From positions 667,502-731,501 of the forward strand of contig WMKK01000004.1 in assembly GCA_012295225.1 (NCBI GenBank): a DNA stretch of 64,000 bases, written 5' to 3'. Origin of the DNA: Ostreococcus mediterraneus (lineage: Eukaryota; Chlorophyta; Mamiellophyceae; Mamiellales; Bathycoccaceae). Below, one piece after another: positions 10,945 through 21,869 of the stretch. The notes beneath the pieces were generated by a model. The model ran no database searches, had not been told where the DNA came from, and saw nothing but the letters and a program-made list of their open reading frames with translations. The number at the start of each line of letters is the position of its first letter. Position 1 is the stretch's first letter. Made by a program: the position numbers and the translations under genes.

Positions 10945-11127
10945 CGTCGTTCGAGGTCGCGGTCGCCGTCGTCGCCGTCGAACGCGCGCGAGTGTGCGGG
11001 TGCTCGGTCAACGCTTTGTCACTTTTTTGGCCATCCGCGTCATAATTCGCCTCGCCGCGGCGCCGTCGACGACCGCACGCGCGCGCTCGAGCGCGAAACG
11101 CGAGCACAAATTGCGTGCAATTGCACC

Positions 11128-12177
11128 ATGGGTTCGCCGCGCGCGGTGGATGCGGCGTGCGCGATGCTTGAGCGCGCGATGGGGGAGATTCGAGCGAGCG
11201 TGAGGCGCGCCGATGCGTGGGGACACGACGATGGCGCGCGCATTGATGCACGCGCGCGCGAGGCGATGGAGTGGAGCGATGTCATGCCACGTGTTGGTGC
11301 GTTCCAGGGCAACGCCCGGGCGAATGGTGCGCGTGAGGCGCGCGTGGAGTGCGAATTAGAGAGTGTGGATGTGGGTGAATTTGGCGACGACGCGAGCGAC
11401 GCGAGCGAGGCGAGCCGCGCGAGACGTCGGTATTCGGTGCACGCGCGCGACGATGGCGCGAGCGATCGTGGATATGCGAATATTCAGGCGGTGCCGATGT
11501 CGATGGAATCGCAGTCGTGTGCGCGTCGGGAAATTCAACGATTAAAGGCGCGATGCGCGCGGTTGGAGCGCGAAGCGGCGGCGCGCGTCGGCGGCGTTCA
11601 ATGTCGAGAGCAAACGCAGGGTATGACGTCGTCGAATGTCGACGCAGTCGCGCAAGACGTACTGGTGAATGAAATAGTCAATTTACGTCAGCACGTTACG
11701 CGCGTGAATGCCGAGCGCGATCGATTGATTGAGATGAGTAACGATTTACGAGCGGCGCATCACGCGAGGACGCGCAGTCGAGCGGCGCGAGCGGTGAACG
11801 TCATGCGCGATGCTGGTGAAACGAGCGCGGCGAGTGACGCAGAAGATGCGATTTGTACGCTCTGGGATCATAATCAACATCTTGTGCGTGAGCTTCGGCG
11901 CGCACAAGCGGTCATTCGTGGACGCGATAGATTGATTGAACGTGAACGAAACCGCGAACCGACGACTGCTTCAGTCATTCCAGTCGTCGAAGCGACGCCC
12001 GCGATAAGAACGAATGCATGCGCGAGCACGATGGCACCCGAATCAAGCCGACGCGAGACGGCGAGTCAGAAATTAAAACTACTAAACGCCATACGTCGGG
12101 CGAAGGCGCGGCAGGGGGCGACGACGGCGACGACACCAAAGGTGCGCAACTGGAACGAGCGAGATCAGAGAAAATAA
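11128..12177 (+). CDS. Coiled-coil protein of unknown function
   Basis: A single exon of 349 residues that I do not recognise. The first ~130 residues are Ala/Arg/Asp-rich and probably disordered. Two stretches look like coiled coils: about residues 130-155 (ESQSCARREIQRLKARC onward) and about 180-210 (QDVLVNEIVNLRQHVTRV). A third helical segment follows at 245-275 (ICTLWDHNQHLVREL onward). The tail is basic (RRETASQKLKLLNAIRRAK). There is no signal peptide, membrane segment or catalytic motif. The ATG used is the first in frame after the divergent promoter shared with MoaC. A cytoskeletal or centrosomal role is only a guess from the coiled coils. Confidence 0.7.
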   Translation: MGSPRAVDAACAMLERAMGEIRASVRRADAWGHDDGARIDARAREAMEWSDVMPRVGAFQGNARANGAREARVECELESVDVGEFGDDASDASEASRARRRYSVHARDDGASDRGYANIQAVPMSMESQSCARREIQRLKARCARLEREAAARVGGVQCREQTQGMTSSNVDAVAQDVLVNEIVNLRQHVTRVNAERDRLIEMSNDLRAAHHARTRSRAARAVNVMRDAGETSAASDAEDAICTLWDHNQHLVRELRRAQAVIRGRDRLIERERNREPTTASVIPVVEATPAIRTNACASTMAPESSRRETASQKLKLLNAIRRAKARQGATTATTPKVRNWNERDQRK

Positions 12178-12239
12178 AGCATCATGCATCATATTAAATC
12201 ATATCATGTGTAAGTAATCATAAATTTTGTTCTAATAAT

Positions 12240-13589
12240 CTACGCAGTCGCGGGTTCGTTCTTGTCGACGAACACCCACATGGCGCCCTTGCCTTCGCCG
12301 CGCTTGGCGACGGCGACGCATTTGGTCGCGACGCGAAGCAACGCCGGCCAGATCGGCGTCGGATCATACAAATAGTAATCCGGGTACGTAGTCTTCAACG
12401 CTTCGGTGGCCTTCACCGCCTTGTAGTGCGGGATGGCGCATTCAACGTGGTGCGCAACGTGAGTTGAGCCAATGCGGTGGTGCAAAAAGTCAAACACTGG
12501 GCCGTAAGGGCGGTCAATGGTTAAAAACGCACCCTTGATGTAGGACCATTCATCCGCAGCCAAGTGTTGGACGTCGACATCAGTGTGTTGCAACCAGGTG
12601 TACAATACGAGCCAGACGTTGACGAACGTGTACGGGCCCAAGTAGAGCGCCAAGAAGGGCGCCCAGCCGCAGTTCATGACCCACGCCGCCAAGACGCCGA
12701 CGAACGCAAAGACGCCAATGTCAGAGTAGTACACCTTCTTCTTCCAGCTTCCCGGGAAAAGTTCAAGGGCACCAGTGTTGATGTTCGGCAAGAAATGGTT
12801 CGTGACCCCACGCGCGCTCCCGCCCGTGGCGCCAGTCAACAAGTACGCCGGCCAGCCAAAAACCAAGTGGGTCACGAGCTGCAAAATCGCAAACGGTCCT
12901 TCGCCCAGGGTTTCCTTCGCCTTCAAGTTCAAGTCACCCTTGATTTCACCCTTGACATACGGCACGTGCGTTTCGCCCTCAGTCAAGTGGTTCGTTCGCG
13001 AGTGGTGCACCGCGTGCGATCGTTGCCACGAAAAGTAGGGCACCAACAACACGCTGTGTAACGCGTACCCAACCGCGTCTTGAATAAATCGGTTATCGCT
13101 AAACGCGTTGTGTCCGCACTCGTGCGCAATCACCCAGCACCCAGTAGCAATCGTCCCATTCACCGCCGCGTATGCCAACCACGCAGGCCACCACGCGGCT
13201 TGCAACGGAATAAACGCCGCCGCGAGCAAACCGCACCCCACCGTCATCGCCGTCGAAATCGCCGCGTACGCCAACGACTTCGCCGTATCCTTCTTAAAGC
13301 AATCCTCAGGAATCGACCCAAGCACCGCGGAACGAGAAGGAAAATCCTCCTTGTGCGGAAACGCTAACGCCTTACGGTTCAACCCGCTCGCTTCAATGTC
13401 ATCAAACATCCCCGCGGCGCCGCCGTCCAACGCGATCGCGCCCGTCGCGACCCATCGCACCGCGCTCACCCCAGCCGCGCGCGTCACCGCCGCCACCGTC
13501 GTCGTCGTCGTCGTCGTCCGCACCGTCGTCGTCCGCGTGCATTGCACGCGCATCACCGTCGCCGGCTTCATCGTCATCGACATCATCAT
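12240..13589 (-). CDS. Membrane fatty-acid desaturase, omega-6/delta-12 (FAD2/FAD6) type
   Basis: 449 residues from the first in-frame ATG. All three histidine boxes are present: HECGH near residue 155, HAVHHSRTNH about 35 residues later (HxxHH), and HVAHH near residue 385. They bind the di-iron centre. Hydrophobic stretches flank the boxes as in membrane desaturases, which introduce a cis double bond into glycerolipid-bound acyl chains. The N-terminal ~50 residues are Thr/Arg/Val-rich without acidic residues, compatible with a plastid transit peptide, so a plastid location is inferred. Regiospecificity (delta-12 against omega-3) cannot be read from the sequence. The gene is divergent from the MFS carrier gene, with 405 bp between. 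Confidence 0.9.
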   Translation of the reverse strand: MMMSMTMKPATVMRVQCTRTTTVRTTTTTTTVAAVTRAAGVSAVRWVATGAIALDGGAAGMFDDIEASGLNRKALAFPHKEDFPSRSAVLGSIPEDCFKKDTAKSLAYAAISTAMTVGCGLLAAAFIPLQAAWWPAWLAYAAVNGTIATGCWVIAHECGHNAFSDNRFIQDAVGYALHSVLLVPYFSWQRSHAVHHSRTNHLTEGETHVPYVKGEIKGDLNLKAKETLGEGPFAILQLVTHLVFGWPAYLLTGATGGSARGVTNHFLPNINTGALELFPGSWKKKVYYSDIGVFAFVGVLAAWVMNCGWAPFLALYLGPYTFVNVWLVLYTWLQHTDVDVQHLAADEWSYIKGAFLTIDRPYGPVFDFLHHRIGSTHVAHHVECAIPHYKAVKATEALKTTYPDYYLYDPTPIWPALLRVATKCVAVAKRGEGKGAMWVFVDKNEPATA

Positions 13590-13994
13590 CGTCGCACGCA
13601 AACGTCAAGAAATTCGTTCGAGCTCACGCGACGCACGCGTCGTGCGGTCGTCGGTGGGCGCGGACGTCGACGTCGAGCGGCGCGCGCGAAATGCGTCTAC
13701 GCGTCTGTGTCGCGCGTCTGTGCGTTCGGGCGGGCGGGCGGGCGTCGGAACGCGTCGCGCAGTCGCGCCGCGCGCGGTGACGTCGCGAGATAAGGCTCAT
13801 TTAACACGCCACGCGATAAATCATGGTTTGTAGTACTGAGCTCTCTACCAGTACCATATAGGTATCATAGAAATACAATAGGGTTTACGATTTGCATACT
13901 CGAGTGGATTGTAGTGGTATGTGTTTGAAATCTGGAGAGGTGCGCTGACGACCGCGCGACCGCGCGCTGGTGTGACCGCATTGCCTCGCGCGTC
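13590..13994. other. Divergent promoter region, desaturase and MFS carrier
   Basis: About 405 bp between two head-to-head genes. The half nearer the desaturase is GC-rich. Positions about 13800-13930 are distinctly AT-richer and include an imperfect palindrome around 13853-13866 (a TACC arm, an AT centre and a GGTA arm). No reading frame here is supported. It most likely holds two core promoters. Confidence 0.5.
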
Positions 13995-16481
13995 ATGACG
14001 TCGCTCGCGGCGTCGCGGTGGGGCGTCGCGCCGCCGACGCCTCGCGTGGCGTTCGTAGAGCGCGCGCGACGCGGTGGCGCGGTGTCCACGTCCGCGAGCG
14101 CGCGCTCGGGCGAGCACGAGGGGCGAATGGTGGCAACAGTATTCGGTGGATCTCTGACGCACGCGCGGCGCCGAGGCGCGTGCGAGGCTCGCGCGGGGGG
14201 GTTGGGGGTGCAGAGACGTCGCGCGCGATGTGGGGCGGTGGCGGTGCGCGCGCGGGCGCGAGATGAGGCGAGTGCGTGGGGTAGGGGGCGCGAGGCGCGC
14301 GCGGGCGTCGCGCGCGGGTTTTGCGGCGTCGCGCGCGCGGCGGGTTCGTGCGCGGAGGGTGATGCTCGTGGGTGTTCGCGCGCTCGTGGGGCGTGTGTGA
14401 TGGTGCGAGCGATTGATGTTGAGCCGCCGTGGAGTAGTTCGGATGATTTTGATGCGCGAGTGAAAGATTTGGAGGCGAAGAGCGCGAGCGGCGCGTTTGG
14501 CGGCGCGAGCGACGAGGACGTGGATGCGTTCGCGGAAGGCACGGTGATGCGTAAGAAAGTGTTTCAACCGAGCGATGAAGAGGTTTGGTATGCGGGATAT
14601 GTGCGAGGGAGCATGGATGAGGATGAAGATGACGACGAGGAGGAGGAGGAAGAGGGCGCGAGCGGCGCCGCGGGTGGTAAAAATGAGTTTTCAGGCATGG
14701 CGGGGATATTGAGCTATTTATACCATCGTCTACCTGGAATGGCGCGCACGCCGTTACCGATCGTGGTTCAAAATCCAGTGGATAACATGTCGGTTTGGGC
14801 GTTGGCGACGTGCGGATTTCTTTGGACCTCGTCGACGTGCATGGTGTTTTCGCTGCTTCCAGTGTTTTTACAGACAGAGTTTGGATTTAGCAACACTAGG
14901 ATTGGCGCCATGGAGGGATTTGCGTTGTTCGTGTCAAATTTCAGTAGAGTTTTTTCGGGGGTATTTTCAGACGTGCTGAAATCGCGGGTAAAGGTTATCG
15001 CGGCGGGGTCAGTGATGACGGCGGCGATGAAGCTGACTTTGGCGTCGGCGGTCAGCGTACAATGGGTCGTCGCAGGAAAGCTTTTGGATAGATTTGGCAA
15101 GGGTATTCGTGCGGCGCCGACTGATGCTCTCATTGCAGACTTGTCTCCACGTCCTAAGCGTTCGTCAACGTATGGTTTACATCAGTCAATGACTACGCTC
15201 GGGGGCGTCATTGGGTCCCTCATGGCGATGATGATGATGAAAATGACGCACAATAATTTTCGTGCGACGTTTACGTTAGCCGCAGTGCCCTCAATCGTGG
15301 CGATTTATATCCTTATTAAAGCAGTGCGCAAGCCAAACCGTAAGATGAGCAAACCGAAATACAAGCCGTTGATTTTACCTGGACGGGGTCGCGGGTTGCC
15401 GTCGTGGAAGCGTCACACTCGCGGTCCACTAGCCATGCCACATCTTCGCGCCCGATGGCGTCGAACGGAGTGTAAATCTGGCGTGCGTGAAATTGTGTGG
15501 CATCGTGGGCAAAAGACGTGGAAGACCGTGCGCGATTGGCTGTGGCAAATGAAGTCACGCGCGCGCATGGTTTCGCCTTTCTTGGACCAGATCGTCGAAG
15601 GCTTCGAAGATCAAGGAAAAGACTCTGACGGCACGATTAGACTGCGGAAGATTGGTAAGAGCGGTAAACGTAACTCGTGGTTCCGTCGCTCAGATGGTTC
15701 AGAGATGACACAGGAGGATTTGCGCGTGCGCGCGTTGATTTGGGCAGATGACCCTTGGGCCGAAGCGGCGCAACAAAAGTCTGCCAAATCTCCGCGACCC
15801 AACGTGAACAACTTCATGTGGGGTGAGTGGAACTGGAGCTGGACCGAAGTCGTGCAGCTTCCGTGGGCATTCTGGCGCGCACTTTTGGTGTTTAGCATCC
15901 TCAAGGTGGCGCGCTTCAGCGAAGCGTTTGTGACGCTCCACGCCAAGGCGGTGGGCATGCAACTCGCCTACCTTCCCGTGCTCATGTTCGCCACGAATAT
16001 CATGCAATCAGCGTTGACGTACCCATTAGGGGTGTACGCTGATGCCGCCGATCAGAAAGGTGGTGCCGGTCGTAAGAACATGCTTCTCGTCGGCTTTGGC
16101 ATGATGGTTCTAGCCGATGCCATCCTCGTTATGGCCAAGGTGCCGTGGCAAGTCTTTCTGGGGTACTTGGTTGTCGGCGTGCACATGTCCATGACGCAAG
16201 GTAATATGAAGGCTGTATTGAGCTCAACGATGCCTCCGAATGTGCGTGGTACCGGTTTTGCCATAGCAGCGATGTCTCAGGGCTTGTCCCTCGGATTTGG
16301 CAACTATATGGCTGGTTTCTTGTGCGACAAACTCGGGAGCGCCGGCGCATTTTGGGGTGGTGGCGCATTTGCGTTACTCGCGCTCGGATTCGGTTGGTTA
16401 TTACTCGACGAGTCTGAAGGCGCTGAAGTTCGAAAACAAGTGAAAGCAGACGCGCGTAAACTTAGTAGAGAGTCGTCGTAA
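13995..16481 (+). CDS. Major facilitator superfamily carrier with long N-terminal extension and bacterial-type signature
   Basis: 828 residues. The first ~140 residues are Arg/Ala/Gly-rich, suggesting a plastid transit peptide. They are followed by an acidic linker (residues about 210-225, a run of D and E). The MFS core begins near residue 258. TM1-TM6 includes GVFSDVLKSRVKV and DRFGKGIRAAPTDALIAD, a signature common in bacterial MFS_1 carriers. A basic, Trp-rich cytosolic loop of about 170 residues then separates the two six-helix halves. The second half ends LGFGWLLLDES. The substrate is unknown. Prokaryotic-like signature plus likely plastid targeting suggests an envelope carrier of bacterial ancestry, but that is inference. 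Confidence 0.82.
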   Translation: MTSLAASRWGVAPPTPRVAFVERARRGGAVSTSASARSGEHEGRMVATVFGGSLTHARRRGACEARAGGLGVQRRRARCGAVAVRARARDEASAWGRGREARAGVARGFCGVARAAGSCAEGDARGCSRARGACVMVRAIDVEPPWSSSDDFDARVKDLEAKSASGAFGGASDEDVDAFAEGTVMRKKVFQPSDEEVWYAGYVRGSMDEDEDDDEEEEEEGASGAAGGKNEFSGMAGILSYLYHRLPGMARTPLPIVVQNPVDNMSVWALATCGFLWTSSTCMVFSLLPVFLQTEFGFSNTRIGAMEGFALFVSNFSRVFSGVFSDVLKSRVKVIAAGSVMTAAMKLTLASAVSVQWVVAGKLLDRFGKGIRAAPTDALIADLSPRPKRSSTYGLHQSMTTLGGVIGSLMAMMMMKMTHNNFRATFTLAAVPSIVAIYILIKAVRKPNRKMSKPKYKPLILPGRGRGLPSWKRHTRGPLAMPHLRARWRRTECKSGVREIVWHRGQKTWKTVRDWLWQMKSRARMVSPFLDQIVEGFEDQGKDSDGTIRLRKIGKSGKRNSWFRRSDGSEMTQEDLRVRALIWADDPWAEAAQQKSAKSPRPNVNNFMWGEWNWSWTEVVQLPWAFWRALLVFSILKVARFSEAFVTLHAKAVGMQLAYLPVLMFATNIMQSALTYPLGVYADAADQKGGAGRKNMLLVGFGMMVLADAILVMAKVPWQVFLGYLVVGVHMSMTQGNMKAVLSSTMPPNVRGTGFAIAAMSQGLSLGFGNYMAGFLCDKLGSAGAFWGGGAFALLALGFGWLLLDESEGAEVRKQVKADARKLSRESS

Positions 16482-16704
16482 GCTGCGGTCATATGTACAC
16501 CGACCGAGCTGCGACGCACATATTCAATTTGTAAACTTAGCAAAGCAAAAACAAGAGAAAATATGATTATCGTTTGTTAGGAATTCTGATGTCTGTTACA
16601 AAGAATCTCACACTAATGGAGTTGGATGCGCCAAAAACACAAGCACCCGAAAACGCCGCTCGGGTTTCGCGTTCGCCGAAAAATTGCTAAATATCAATAT
16701 TTGA

Positions 16705-17790
16705 TTAGGCAGAGATAATCTCGCTCTTACCTTCGGAAATCGCCTGCACAGCATAGCCGAGCTTGCTCGCGTTGCCCTTGGTACCACGCGCGAGCTTGGT
16801 CGGCACTTGCTTGATGCCAACCGCAATTTGGGTGATCAAGTCGAGCTTGGTCGGCAAGTTTTCGAGCGGAGCGATAGCCGCCGGCGCAAGGAATTGACCA
16901 TCCATGCACGCACCGTTGAAACCAACTTGCTTCCCCGCCTTTTCCCAGCCCTTCGTAAGGCCCTTGATTGCCTTCATCGTCGGTGCAACGTTCTCATCCA
17001 CGAACAACCACGCGTTCATGCCAGTCGTCGCTTGCGCCATCGGCTCAAACTTCGTACCCGCGACGGCCTTGCGCAAGAGCGTGTTCTTCGCCACCATCAA
17101 GTGCGAGCCCTCCGGCAAGCTTCGGCGGAGCGTAATCATATCCTTAACCTATTCATGACGAAATCAAACGCATCACACATATCGTCAGTCACATCATTCG
17201 TCAATAACGCCGCGCGCCGCGCCGCATCGTCTCGCCCCTCGCCCTGTGAGACCCTAAAACCCTCAACCACGCGCGCGCACCGAATGACCCCCACGCCACG
17301 CGCGCGCACCGCCCCCATCGCGCCTGCGCGCGCGTCCACGCGCGCACATAAATCCTCCCCCTACGCGCACCGCGTCTGACGCGAAACCACCCTCGCGCGC
17401 GCGCACACGCCCCTCGTCGCAGCGTCATCCAGGGCTATCCTCGCGCCCCCATCCACACGACGACGTCGCCCCATGCGCCATCACCGCCCCCTCACGCGAT
17501 CACGCGCGCGCGCGCGCGCGAACGCCACACGCAAACAAAAACAATCGCATCATCTCTATATATTCCACACGCACCGAAAGCGATTGGTAGTTGAACCCAG
17601 CGACTAAGAACGTCTCCTCCGCGTTCGCCATCGCCGCGAGCGCATCCAATTGCCCTTGCTTTTTCGCCTTGCTCGCCGCGCCGCGCACGACGAGCGCGCC
17701 TCTGGACGACGCAGACTTGGGCATCGCGCGCGCGGCGCTCACCGAGGACGTCGCGAACGACGCGCGTTGGGTCATGGAAGTCGCGGACAT
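16705..17790 (-). CDS. PRPL10: Plastid ribosomal protein L10 (uL10c), two exons
   Basis: Exons 17575-17790 and 16705-17148, with a 426-bp intron, give 219 residues. Exon 1 carries a Ser/Ala/Arg-rich transit peptide, then AMANAEETFLVAGFNYQSLS. Exon 2 resumes in phase 0 with VKDMITLRRSLPEGSHLMV, matching bacterial and plastid L10. The donor is GTGCGT and the acceptor a TAG. The following parts (KNTLLRKAVAGT, GLTKGWEKAGKQVGFNGACMDG) also fit the family. L10 forms the base of the L7/L12 stalk that recruits translation factors to the plastid 50S subunit. Without the splice the mature start would be lost. The gene is divergent from the deubiquitinase. Confidence 0.93.
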
Positions 17791-18122
17791 CGTTCGTGTC
17801 GGTCGACGACGTGCTCTGACGCGCGACGCGACGCGACGCGATGGTCGAGTCTGGAGTGACGGCTCGGCGGACTCTGAGCCCTAGACATAAAAAACCACAG
17901 AAAACACCCACTCTAGATGTTTATACAGCCAAAGTAGTGGTGTTTGCGATGTATGGGTGTCCCTCGGGCGACCCCGCGACGCGCGTGGGTGGCGTTTTAT
18001 ACGTACTGGAGTGTGTTGTATGCCCATGTAAGGGGTCAACGGGCCCATTCGCGCGTCGCGCGTCGCGTCGCGTTGAAATCTCGCTGCGGATTGCGTCGCA
18101 TCATTGCGCCGCGCGAGTCGCG
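17791..18122. other. Divergent promoter region between PRPL10 and the deubiquitinase
   Basis: About 330 bp between head-to-head genes. It contains an AT-rich patch near 17885-17945 and GC-rich sequence towards the deubiquitinase. No coding exon or RNA gene was recognised. Confidence 0.5.
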
Positions 18123-21100
18123 ATGCGCGCGCGAGAGGGCGACGAGAACGTCGTGGACGACGAGGAGGAGGAGGAGGATCCTCGCGATGGTGCGTTGCGA
18201 CGACGCGATGATGCGTTGGAGGACCCGCGCGAGCGCACGAGGCGATTTCGCGCGCGCGTGTGCATGATAGATCGATGACTGACGGTTAGGTGATTACGTC
18301 CTGGGTTTCGCGCTCATGACGCAGTGGAGATGCGCTACGATGATGTGAGCGAGAGTGCGAATGATGCGAGTTCTGAGGATGGGAGTTTGGATGCGGATTA
18401 CGATGGCGTTGATGGAGAGTTGGCGTTTACGTTTGCGGTGAAGGAGTTTCAAGCGTTGTCGCCGACAAAGCACGCCAAGGTGTATTCGGATGCGCATGAA
18501 ACGAATGATGCGATGTGGAGGTTGTTGATATTTCCGTTTGGTTCTCCTCAAGAGAATGCGCGCAACGTGGAGGCGAATGACGCGTTGTCCGTGAGCGTGT
18601 TTTTGGAGTGCGGTCCAAAATCGGCGCGCGAAGCGAGTGGGCAGTGGAAACGCCACGCAAAGTTTGCGCTTCGATTGGTTCACCCGACGAACCCAAATGA
18701 TGAAGCATACATGGAACAGAAAGATACATCGCACTCGTTTCATAACGAAGAGGCAGATTGGGGATTCACGACGTTTATTTCTCGTCTCAAGCTCTTCCAG
18801 GGTGGTTACGTTGACGAAAACGGCGCGGTGACGTTTGGCGTTCGCGTGAAGCCTTGTGACGAGTTTGAAATCGAAAAGCCAGGCGTGCGCAATGTGTATA
18901 ATAACGAGTACGACTCTCGTAAAGAGACCGGCTTTATCGGGTTGAAGAATCAAGGTGCCACGTGCTATATGAACTCGCTGTTACAAACGTTGTATCACAT
19001 TCCGTCGTTCCGTCAAGCGGTGTACCACATGCCGACGAACGAAGCCGACGAAGCGCACAACACGATGCCTTTGGCGCTTCAATCGGTATTTTACCGCTTA
19101 CAGTACGCCAAGGAGGGTGCGGTAAGCACCAAGGATCTCACGCGCTCGTTTGGTTGGGACTCTTATGACTCGTTTATGCAGCACGACGTCCAAGAGCTCA
19201 ACCGCGTTTTACAAGACAAATTGGAAGAGACAATGAAACAAACTACCGTCGAGGGTACGATTCAAAAGTTGTTTGAAGGTCACACGACAAATTTCATCGA
19301 GTGCATTAATGTTGACTACAAGAGCGAGCGCAAGGAGGAGTTCCTGGATCTTCAGTTGGACGTCAAAGGATGCAAGGATATTTATGCGTCATTTGACCGG
19401 TATACGGAAATTGAAAAACTTGATGGCGACAACAAGTACCGCGCGGAAGGCCATGGTTTGCAAGATGCTCGCAAAGGTGTTTTGTTTCACGATTTCCCAC
19501 CAGTGCTTCAGATTCAGCTCAAGCGCTTCGAGTATGACTTTCATCGCGACACCATGGTGAAGATTCACGACAGGTACGAGTTCCCTGAAGAGCTCGACTT
19601 GGACGTCGGCGACCGCAAGTATCTCGTACCAGAAGCAGACGCAAGTGTTCGTAACAAGTACAGACTTCATAGCGTATTGGTACATAGCGGAGGCATCAAC
19701 GGGGGGCATTACTATGCGTTCATAAAGCCAGATCTCAAGGATGCAGACGACGCACAGTGGTACAAGTTTGACGACGAACACGTGACCAAGCAGTCCGCCG
19801 AGCAAGCGGTGATGGATCAGTATGGTAGTCGAGGCACCGCCGCAAACGTAGACAGCGACATGGATGCTGACGATGACTCATCAAACATGCGCATTGCACC
19901 GAATTTGCGCTTTACAAAAGTCAGTAGCGCATACATGCTTGTGTACATTCGCGAGAGCGACATGGATCAAATTCTTTGCGACGCCACACAGGAGCATCTC
20001 GCTGAACATCTTCGCGCTCGTTTTGCCAAGGAACAAGAAGACAAAGAACGACGTCGATTGGAAAAAGCAGAGGCACACTTGTACACCGTGATGAAGGTCT
20101 TAGGGAAGAACGGCATTGAGGAACAAATCGGGGAGAAAGTAATCTTTGACTTGGGAGATTTTGAAGACGCGCATCGTTTCAGGTTACCAAAGAAGACGCC
20201 TTTCGCAGAATTCAGGGCTATTGCGGCGAAAAGTCTCGGCGTGCCGATTGAACGTCAGCGATGGTGGACGTTCGCACCGAGAAGAAATACAACCTATCGT
20301 CCTCACGTAATGGTACCTGAATCGTGTGATACTTTACCCGTCGAGCACTGTCGGCAAAAGATGCACACGAGCGGCTCCGCGCCAAACGAACTAAAGCTTT
20401 ATCTGGAAGACCTTGGCAATAAAGAACCTGAGGTCAATCGAGACGAAGTGTGTTTGTTTCTCAAGTGTTACAATCCAGATCGCGCAGAGTTACGATTTGT
20501 GGGTAACTTTTATGCCTCTAAACACGACAAGCTGACCAAATACTTGCCGATGATGCGCGAGATGTGCGGATTTGACCAAGATACTCCTGTGGATGTGTAC
20601 GAAGAAATTTCATTCATGGGCGCTGATGGGGAAGTTGATGTACCAAAATATGACGAGACAACGATGGCCAATTCGGCAATCGGTGCTAACGTAGAGGGAG
20701 CGAACTTGCAGCTTAGCCACGGAGACATTCTTGTGCTTCAAAAGCGCAACACAGAGGCTCCGCAGTCTCAATTTCCAACCGCAACAATCTTTTACAGCCA
20801 CAAACATAATCATCAGGTGATGATTTTCCGAGAGCTCAGTGCGCCCAAAGTAGACAAGGTATCGCTTGATCTGAACAAAATGATGTCTTACGATCAAGTT
20901 GCAGAGGAGCTGGCGGCTGCAATCGATTTGGACGACGCCACCATGTTGCGTTTCACTCCGCACAACGCATACACAAATGGACCTCGCGCTAACAGCATTC
21001 GATTCAGAGGCTGTGATACTCTCACACAAATGATCGAGCCTCAGCAAAGCAACGTTTTGTACTACGAAATTCTGGATATTCCACTTCCAAAGTTGGAGAC

Positions 21101-21752
21101 GTTGAAGTCTTTGAAAGTGTCGTTCCACGGGTCAAATACAAAGCTNATTGAAGAGTTCAATATCCGACTCCCCAAGGGATCTCCGGTGAAAAGCGTTTTG
21201 AACGATATTCAAAGCCGTCTTGGAGATCGAATCAAGGGCTCTAAGCTTCGGCTTCTCGAGCTTTTTTACTCGCAGATCTACAAGGTGTTCGATGAGGATC
21301 AGGACATAAGCGACATCAACGACCAGTACTGGACATTGCGTGCGGAAGAAGTTCCTGAAGACGAGCTCGAAGAGACTTTGGATGGAAATTACTTGCGCAT
21401 ATACAATATATCGAAAGATTTGTCGAATCCGAACACGTATCATTGCTACGACGAGCCGTTCCTGCTCCGGATAAGTAGCAGTGAAACTTTGGGTGAGCTC
21501 AAGTCGCGAATTCAGAGGAAACTTGAAGCTTCTGATCAAGACTTTGCGAAATGGAAATTCTTCATCGGGGCTTCATCAAAATATGACCTTCTTGAAGACG
21601 ACAACTTGGTGCTCTGCTCAAAGTTCACACGCGTAGACAAGCAAGGTTTTTTCGAGAATATCCTTGGCGTCGAGCGCGAGATTAAAGGTCCTCGAAGACC
21701 AGCCAGCCGTCAAGGAAAGGGAAGCTTCGAGCGCGCGATTAAAATCATGTAG
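18123..21752 (+). CDS. Ubiquitin-specific protease, USP7/UBP12-13 type
   Basis: Two exons are proposed: 18123-18189 and 18325-21752 (1164 residues). The first encodes an acidic leader (MRAREGDENVVDDEEEE), and the intron has a GTGCGT donor and a CAG acceptor. A start at ATG 18330 inside exon 2 is the alternative. Domains: MATH (about residues 50-185), then the C19 catalytic domain with the Cys box NQGATCYMNSLLQTLYH near 233 and the His box SGGINGGHYYAF near 482. HUBL-type ubiquitin-like repeats follow to the C-terminus. The enzyme removes ubiquitin from proteins; in plants UBP12/13 act in the nucleus in clock, hormone and polycomb control. One base is unresolved (21146), but the codon is leucine whatever it is. 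Confidence 0.93.
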
Positions 21753-21869
21753 ACTGCTTTCATCACCATAGAGAATTGATAATCATGAAAGAATTATACG
21801 TTGTACACACGCTGTGTTGTTTATTATCACGATATGCCATAATGGCATCTACCGGTACTGCAGCTTTAT

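Noticed and set aside
13845-14567. Two long minus-strand frames opposite the MFS N-terminus
   Set aside because: GC-rich shadow frames with no recognisable domain; plus-strand MFS gene is supported.
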